From Serripes groenlandicus (lineage: Eukaryota; Mollusca; Bivalvia; Cardiida; Cardiidae): a DNA stretch of 64,000 nucleotides. The DNA lies in the NCBI GenBank assembly GCA_031761405.1, contig JASEVX010000003.1:17484433-17548432 (forward strand), given 5' to 3'. A model generated the notes under the pieces. It searched no databases. It was not told the DNA's origin and saw only the letters and a program-made list of their open reading frames with translations. The position numbers were made by a program, and so were the translations under genes. This document shows, piece after piece, positions 24,001 to 33,000 of the stretch (positions are counted from its first letter, which is position 1; every line of letters begins with the position of its first letter).

Positions 24001-27000
24001 ATGTTACCTTACCCAACTCCTCATTAAACTACATGTTATGTTACCCAACTCCTCATTATGTCTCCCCCATTACATGGGGGTGACATATTGTTTTTGTCCG
24101 TCCGTCCGTCCTTCCTTCCGTCTGTCACACTTCAGGGTTCAACATTAACTTTTTTAGTTACTGGACCAGTGGTCCAGTAAGTTTTGGAATGCACTAGACC
24201 TGACCTTATCTCAACTGGACCAGCCAATGAATGTTATCAATGATGCAATATACCAAGAAAGGATTAATTTTGTAAATCTTCAGTTTGTAGTGTATATTTG
24301 GATTGATATTCAAATTAACAGTAAAACACAAATGATACAGTACTTTTTTCTGATCTTATAATTTTTCTGAAGTTAGAACACCATATAATAATAAATATTA
24401 ACCCTTTCCCACATACAGACGCTTTCTGACACCAGTGACCTCTGCAGGACTGCAGCAGACGACTTTTGAAAACATTGTGGCATGATTGAGCAATTTCTCA
24501 TTTTTCCACAATGGCAATGTTTTCAATTCTTTTCAATAATTATACCTGCATTTATGGAGTTTCTCTGCTTCAGATTTGTTGCATGTGGGAAAGGGGTAAT
24601 ATGCTGTATTACAGTAATTAATTGAAATATGTCACTGTGTGCCACAAATAACAAACATGCACATGTCTTGAACACAGTCTGTGAGTGTGTAGAGTTAAAT
24701 TGTCAAAGTCTGGCCGACTGGCTCTCTGTCCCCAATGCCAACTGAGTTCCAGGGTTCGCTGGGCGTTGTAATCCTCATTACAGCTTCTTGGACTCTTCCT
24801 TTCCTTTTCTTTATTGTTACTACCGCTGTCATCATTTTTATCGGAAGAAAATCCGAATTGAAACAGTTTATTTGACATTATGATGATATTACGATCGGCT
24901 GCTACGGTAAACAATGTAAACATACCGGAAATTAGTCTAAACTGTTGTCGTAACATTTGAGATGCCAAAGCAATCAGCTTAATATAAAGCTAGCATTCGT
25001 GTTTATACTTGAATCAAACACTTTAATTTACTATAAATTAGACTAATGTTGCGTAAACATGCAAAGAAAAAACAAGATTACTAACTGAAATTGGTTTTTA
25101 CAACTAATTTTTAGAAGAGAAATCGCAACTTTTCAGACATTTCAATATCGGCTGCTAACGATTTTAAAAATTGGGATCCCAAAAATTACGACAATAGTTT
25201 AGAACAATTTCCGGTATGTTTACATTGTTTTCTTTAGCAGCCGATATTGTAATGTCCAAAAAGACATTCGAGAGGAGAATCGGCAGTCAATATTTTCGAC
25301 CGTAAATCTATCGGATCCTTTGATTTGTTTGACAACAAATTTGGGCAGATATTGATGGAATAGGAACACGACCAGTCGGTCTTGCCAGATGCTAATGTAG
25401 CTAGACCGGACCAATGAACTACTAGTGAATGTCTTTCGGTCGTGCGTTAATGTCGAACCCTGCACTTGTTTCCGCTCAATAACTGAAGAACGCTTGGGCG
25501 TAGGAACTTCATACTTAGGATGCAGGTTGGTCATGACCAGTAGCTGACCCCTATTCATTTTGATAACAGAAGGTCAAAGGTCAAGGTCATGGTGACCTTG
25601 TGTGGTAAAAAATGGTTTCCGCTCAATAACTGAAGAACGCTTTGGCTGAGGAACTCCATACTTGGTATGCAGATTGGCCATGCCTAGTAGAAGACCCCTA
25701 TTTGAGGTCAGTACATCTAAAGTCAAGGTCACAGTGACAATGATCTGATAAATAGTTTTTGCTTGGGCCCAGGAACTTCATACTTGATGTGCAGGTTGGT
25801 CACCACCAGTAAATGACCCCTATTAATTTTAAGGTCACTAGGTCAAAGGTCAAGGTCACAGTGGTCAAGGTCACATCCGTCACACTTGTTTTTGCTCAAT
25901 AACTGAAGAACGCTTGGGCATAGGATCTTCATACTTGGTATGCAGGTTGGTCATGACCAGTAGATGACTCCTATTGATTTTGATGTCAGAAGGTCAAAGG
26001 TCATGGTCATGGTGACCTTGTGAGGTAAAAAATGGTTTCCACTCAATAACTGAAGAACGCTTGGGCCGAGGAACTCCATACTTGGTATGCAGGTTGGCCA
26101 TGCCCAGTAAAAGACCCTATTCATTTTGAGGTCAAAGTCAAGGTCACAGTGACAATGAGCTGAAACATTGTTTTTGCTTAATAACTGTAGAATGCTTTGG
26201 CCATGGAAGTTAATACTTGGTGTGCAGGTTGGTCACCACAGTAGATGACCCCTATTGATTTTGAGGTCACTAGCTTAAAGGTCAAGGTCGTGGTAACCTT
26301 CAGCTGAAAAATGGATTCCTCTCAATAACTAAAGAATGCTTATGTTGAGGAACTTCATACCTGGTGTGCAGGTTGGTCCTAACCAGTAAATGACCTTTAT
26401 TGAATTTGTTTGATTTTGAGGTCACAAGGTCAAATGTCGAAGGTCACGGTAACCTTCTGCTGAAAAATGTGTTTTACTCAATAACTCGAGAACGCTTATA
26501 CCCAGGAGCTTCATACTTGGTGTGCAGCTTGGTCCTAACCTGTAGATGACCCCTATTGATTTTGATGTAAGTAGGTCAAAGGTCAAGGTCGCGGTGACCT
26601 TTGGCTGAAAAAAGGTTTCTGCTCAATAACTGAAGATTGGGCCCAGTAACTTCATACTTGGTGTGCAGGTTGGTCACCAGCAGCTAATAACCCATATTGA
26701 TTTTGAGGTCACTAGGTCAAAGACCAAGGTCATGGTAACCCTCAGCTGAAAAATGGTGTCCGCTCAATAACTGAGGATTGTCACTGTTGCTTCATCTCCA
26801 GTCCAAAACTAAAAAATTCATCTCCATCATTTCTTTTCCTCCCCTACGACCACACAAATGGGGGAGACAAGCGCTTTTTCAAAAAAGCAATCTCTAGTTA
26901 AACTACATGTTACCTTAACCAACTCCTCGTCAAACTACATGTTATGTTACCCAACTCATCATTAAACTAAATGTTATGTTACTCAAACCTCATTACCCTA

Positions 27001-30000
27001 CATGTTATGTTACCCAACTCATTAAACTACATGCTACATTACCAAACTCCTCATTAAACTACATGTTAAGTTACCCAACTCCTCATTAAATTACATGCTA
27101 CATTACCAACCAACTCCTCATTAAACTACATGTTCCTTTACCAAACAGCTCATTAAACTACATGTTATGTTACCCAACTCCTCATTAAACTACATGTTAC
27201 CTTAACAACTCCTCGTCAAACTACATGTTATGTTACCCAACTCATCATTAAACTAAATGTTATGTTACTCAAACCCTCATTACCCTACATGTTACGTTAC
27301 CCAACTCATTAAACTACATGCTACATTACCAAACTCCTCATTAAACTACATGTTAAGTTACCCAACTCATTAAACTACATGTTACGTTACCCCAACTCCT
27401 CATGAAACTACATGCTACATTACCCAACTCCTCATTAAATTACACGCTACATTACCAACCAACTCCTCATTAAACTACATGTTACTTTACCAAACAACTC
27501 ATTAAACTACATGTTATGTTACCCAACTCCTCATTAAACTAAATGTTATGTAACCCAAACCCTCATTACCCTACATGTTACGTTACCCAACTCCTCATTA
27601 AACTACATGCTACATTACCAACCAACTCCTCATTAAACTACATGTAACATTACCCAACTCCTCATTAAACTACTTTTTATGTTACCAACTCCTCATTAAA
27701 CTACATGTTACGTTACCCAACTCCTCAAACTACATGTTACGTTACCCAACTCCTCATTAAACTACATGTTACGTTACCCAACTCCTCATTAAACTACATG
27801 TTACGTTACCCAACTCCTCATTAAACTACATGTTACGTTACCCAACTCCTCATTAAACTACATATTACGTTACCCAACTCCTCATTAAACTACATGTTGC
27901 GTTACCCAACTCATAATTAAACTACATGTTGCGTTACCCATCTCCTCATTAAACTACATGCTACATTATCCAACTCCTCATTAAACTACATGCTACATTT
28001 CCCAACTCCTCATTATACTATATGCTACGTTACCCAACTCTTCATTAAACTACATGCTACATTACCCAACTCATTAAATTACATGTTCTGCTAATAAACT
28101 ACATGCTACATTACCCAACTCATTAAATTACATGTTATGCTAATAAACTACATGCTACGTTACCCATGTCATTCAAGATAAAATCCATGCAACACTTTTT
28201 CACTTTTCAATATTATCCTGACAAATAGCAATGTATCATAACAAATGTGACTATATTGGAAGGACCTTAAATCTGTCAAGTATATGCAGAGCTTTGAATA
28301 GGGCACATATTTCATATACTTCATTCTAATTCGACCTCAAACTCTATGCTGTTTCTTTTGAGTACTAACATAATCAAGTTTGTTGGAGGTCAAATTTTTC
28401 TTTTGTATGAAAAGCATTGGATTTAGAGGTAAAATTATTCTTTTGAGTACTAACAGCATCGGATTTAGAGGTCAAATTATTCTTTTGAGTATGAACAGCA
28501 TGGAGTGTCATTGAGTGATAGAAATATTGTTGGAAAAAGACCGGTTTACTTCTCCTTATCTGGACCTCTGTATATGTCACAATGAGTTACACTGAAATAT
28601 TTCTCTTCCAGGTGTTGATGCAGCTACCATACAAAGAGCAGCAGCTGGTTTACCAAGTAATATTTATAACACTCTTGCACAGGTAGCAGGTGTAAATTCT
28701 GGCGTTACACCAGGTATTACACCACGAGTAACCCCCGGCTTCACCCCAGGTTATACCCCAAGGACTGGGTTCACACCACATACCCCTCAAATGGGTGGTA
28801 ACAACCCTGGTGGTTCATATGGTGGTTTTGGTGGATCAAGTTATAGGGTAAGTGACTGATCATTGCTTTGCAGGTGTATATGTGTCTCCTTTATGTCATT
28901 ATACCCCCAAAAAACAAAGTTTTTGGGGGGTATATAGGAGTCACTGTGTCGGTCGGTCGGTCGGAAGCCATATTTTGTCCGGACCATATCTTAACAATGC
29001 AACATAGGATTTGAACGAAACTTCATAGGATGATACAACACATTGAGAGGAAGTGCGGTGTACAGGAACCATAACTCTATTTTATCTAAATACAGTGTTA
29101 TTGCCCTTTGTTACTTTTTCTTGTCCGGAGAATTACTTAATAACTAACAGATAGAATCTAATAAAACTGCATACAATGGTAGAGCATGATCAGAGGAAGT
29201 GCAGTGTCCAAGAACCATAACTCTAATTTACATAATTACAGAGTTATTGCCCTTTGTTACTTTTTCTTATTCGTAGAGTCTTGTCCGGAGCATAACTTTA
29301 AAACAAATTGTTGGAATTTAATAAAACTTCATAGGATGATACAACACATTGAGAGAAAGTGCAGTGTACAGGAACCATAACTCTATTTAATCTAAATACA
29401 GAGTTATTGCCCTTTGTTACTTTTTCTTGTCCGGAGAATTACTTAATAACTAACAGATGGAATCTAATAAAACTGCATACAATGGTAGAGCATAATCAGA
29501 GGAAGTGCAGTGTCCAAGAACCATAACTCTAATTTACATAATTACAAAGTTATTGCCCTTTGTTACTTTTTCTTATTCGTAGAGTCTTGTCCGGAGCATA
29601 ACTTTAAAACAAATTGTTGGAATTTAATAAAACTTCATAGGATGATACAACACATTGAGAGAAAGTGCAGTGTACAGGAACCATAACTCTATTTAATCTA
29701 AATACAGAGTTATTGCCCTTTGTTACTTTTTCTTGTCCGGAGAATTACTTAATAACTAACAGATGGAATCTAATAAAACTGCATACAATGGTAGAGCATA
29801 ATCAGAGGAAGTGCAGTGTACAAGAACCATAACTCTAATTTACATAATTACAGAGTTATTGCCCTTTGTTAGCTCGCCTATTCGAAGAAATAGGGGAGCT
29901 TATGTTATCACCCCGGCGTTGGCGTTGGCGTTGGTGTTGGCGTTGGCGTTGGCGTCCGCGTTGCCAGCTTGGTCAAACCTTTGCGTGCAAGGCCTTTTCT

Positions 30001-33000
30001 CAGACACTGTGTATGCTGTTGCTTTGAAACTTCACACACTTATTCACGATCATTAGGGGACCTTGTATGTCAAGTCCCATAACTCTGGAATGGATTTTGA
30101 CTGAATTGTGCCCCTTTTTGGACTTAGAAATTTGGTCAAACCTTTGCGTGCAAGGCCTTTTCTCAGACACTGTGTATGCTGTTGCTTTCAAACTTCACAC
30201 ACTTATTCAGGGTCATTAGGGGACCTTTTATGTCAAGTCCCATAACTCTGGAATGGATTTTGACTGAATTGTGCCCCTTTTTCGACTTAGAATTTTGGTC
30301 AAACCTTTGCGTGCAAGGCCTTTTCTCAGACACTGTGTATGCTGTTGCTTTGAAACTTCACACACTTATTCAGGATTATTAGGGGACCTTGTATGTCAAG
30401 TCCCATAACTCTGGAATGGATTTTGACTGAATTGTGCCCCTTTTTCGACTTAGAATTTTGGTCAAACCTTTGCGTGCAAGGCCTTTTCTCAGACACTGTG
30501 TATGCTGTTGCTTTGAAACTTCACACACTTATTCAGGATCATTAGGGGACCTTGTATGTCAAGTCCCATAACTCTGGAATGGATTTTGACTGAATTGTGC
30601 CCCTTTTTGGACTTAGAAATTTGGTCAAACCTTTGCGTGCAAGGCCTTTTCTCAGACACTGTGTATGCTGTTGCTTTCAAACTTCACACACTTATTCAGG
30701 GTCATTAGGGGACCTTGTATGTCAAGTCCCATAACTCTGGAATGGATTTGTTTTCAAACATTTGGATTTTTTTCTTTTTCTTTTCTTGTATTTTTCAATT
30801 TTGCTTTTAGCTCAACGTTAAAGTTTCGATTCTTTTTTTCTCAATAAGTACTTGTTCTAGGGCTTTCATATTTTTTGGGGTAAAACATTTGTTTTTTGCT
30901 GGATTTTGAAAATTGGGCATAGCTTCTTCATATTTTGTTGGATTAATTTCATTTTTTTTTTTTAATTTTCTTGTATTTTTGAACTTTGAGCATTATTTTT
31001 TTTTTTTTTTTTTTTTCTTGAATTTTGGAACTTTGTGTTCAGCTCAATTTTTTTTTTTAAATTTCTTGTATTTTTGAACTTTTTTTTTTTATTATTTCTT
31101 GTTTAAAAATAATTGTGTTTAGCTCAATGTTAGAGTTTTGTTTACTTTTTGTCTTTTACACTTGCCTTGATAGTCAAAGCAGGGGACACAGTGAGACATT
31201 TAATTACGCGTAATTCTTGTCTTTCTTTTGTAAATTCAATTTCAACTGAATTATTCCACTTTTGGATTTTGGACTTTATACCCATGCTATAACTGTTCTG
31301 AAGTAGGCCCTGATAGACGATATCCCTGATAGGCGAGCTATATTGTCCTCCGACAACTCTTGTTACTTTTTCTTATTCGTAGAGACTTGTCCAGAGCATA
31401 ACTTTAAAACAAATTGTTGGAATTTAATAAAACTTCATAGGATGATACAACACATTGAGAGGAAGTGCGGTGTACAGGAACCATAACTCTATTTAATCTA
31501 AATACAGAGTTATTGCCCTTTGTTACTTTTTCTTGTCCGGAGAATTACTTAATAACTAACAGATGGAATCTAATAAAACTGCATACAATGGTAGAGCATA
31601 ATCAGAGGAAGTGCAGTGTACAAGAACCATACCTCTAATTTACATAATTACAGAGTTATTGCCCTTTGTTACTTTTTCTTATTCGTAGAGTCTTGTCCAG
31701 AGCATAACTTTAAAACTAATTGTTGGAATTTAATAAAACTTCATAGGATGATACAACACATTGAGAGGAAGTGCGGTGTACAGGAACCATAACTCTATTT
31801 AATCTAAATACAGAGTTATTGCCCTTTGTTACTTTTTCTTGTCCGGAGAATTACTTAATAACTAACAGATGGAATCTAATAAAACTGCATACAATGGTAG
31901 AGCATAATCAGAGGAAGTGCAGTGTACAAGAACCATAACTCTAATTTACATAATTACAGAGTTATTGCCCTTTGTTTCTTATTCGTAGAGTCTTGTCCAG
32001 AGCATAACTTTAAAACAAATTGTTGGAATTTAATAAAACTTCATAGGACGATACAACACATTGAGAGGAAGTGCGGTGTATTTTGTTGGTCGGTCGGAAG
32101 CCATATTTTGAGTCAAGGTGCTGTTTTGGGGGTATTTATCATCTTCAGTGATAGTTCTAGTTATTATTGTTAATGCTGTATTGATTGGTTTGTTTATTCA
32201 GTAACTGATTATATGGACATGTAAAGAAAAAACGCACTAAAATCTGTATTTTGTAAAATACTTATTTACTTGTGACATATAGGCCCATGGGGCCAGGGTT
32301 TTTTCCAACAAACTTTGTATTATGTTTTATTATATGTTAAACACATGTCACATTAATAAAAGATTAACTTACTTTACTTGAATATTACAAATTAAACCTT
32401 TCCCAGATATAGACGATTTTCTGCCACCTCTGCAACAGACGACTTTTGGAAAACATTGTGACAAAAGGAGAAATTGCTCAAAACAAGCAATTACACCTTT
32501 TGCCACAAGGTTTTCAACTTTTTCAGTAATTACACATTTGTTTATAGAGATTTTCCATATTTTTAAATGATGTTTTTCAAAGTCGTATGCTTCAGATTTG
32601 CTGTATGTGGGAAACGGTTAAAAATTAAGGTCATAAGTTTTTGTGTAGCAGGGCGACACTTTGGAATCACTAATTCTTGTAACTACCTACAGAGGACTAG
32701 ATCTCATTTATCACTCATTAAAACCTATGTTGTGAGTACTCAAAAGAATCGTCTCACTGAGACAAATCTTTTGAGTACCCATTATATAGGTTTTGGAGGT
32801 CAAATAAGGATTTTAGAGCATGAAAAAGGCTCCTTATTTAGAGCTCTGTACCTGATTATTTGATTAAAATCTCTCTAATTATCATAACCATATGTCACTC
32901 TTGTATAAGTTATGAATTGAATATATGATGTATTATGGACTGGTTGCCTCTATTCTTGAATAAATACTTGAATACTTGTCCATCAAACTTTCATTAGATT

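Larger units (their letters stand above)
24133..25462. mobile_element. hAT-like non-autonomous element with 5-bp target duplication
   Basis: Terminal inverted repeats CAGGGTTCAACATTAAC (left) and CAGGGTTCGACATTAAC (right, inverted) match at 16 of 17. CACTT occurs directly on both sides (24128-24132, 25463-25467), and removing the element restores the element I sequence TCACACTTGTTTCCGC. Subterminal CTGGACCAG and GGTCTAG motifs recur at both ends. It contains a MITE (24398-24599), a 60-bp-armed inverted repeat and only short - strand ORFs. The hAT assignment is inferred from CAGGG ends. Confidence 0.75.
24058..26898 (+). mobile_element. Composite element I (carries a nested hAT-like element)
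   Basis: ATGTCTCCCCCATTACATGG and a GTCCGTCCGTCC repeat at the left; AATGGGGGAGACA (inverse), a hairpin with arms GCTTTTT/AAAAAGC and TCTCTAGTT at the right. Between are about nine monomers of about 150 bp with AGGTCAAAGGTCAAGGTCA motifs. Satellite on both sides gives the empty site CTCATTAAAC. Confidence 0.8.
28900..32161 (+). mobile_element. Composite element J, split by C
   Basis: The 5' end TATACCCCCAAAAAAC and a GTCGGTCGGTCGG repeat are matched by TTTTGGGGGTAT, hairpin TATCATCTTCAGTGATA and TTCTAG at 32119-32160. Monomers of about 305 bp (two related halves; ATTGCCCTTTGTTACTTTTT) lie on both sides of a nested element (29870-31363). It follows 52 bp after SUPT6H exon g. Confidence 0.75.

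Noticed and set aside
25220..25558. 112-codon - strand ORF as a gene
   Set aside because: It crosses the right TIR of the hAT-like element and continues into element I monomer sequence, so it is a chance frame.
21650..28165. CRISPR-like regular short repeats
   Set aside because: Units are contiguous with no unique spacers, in a eukaryotic intron. This is a minisatellite.
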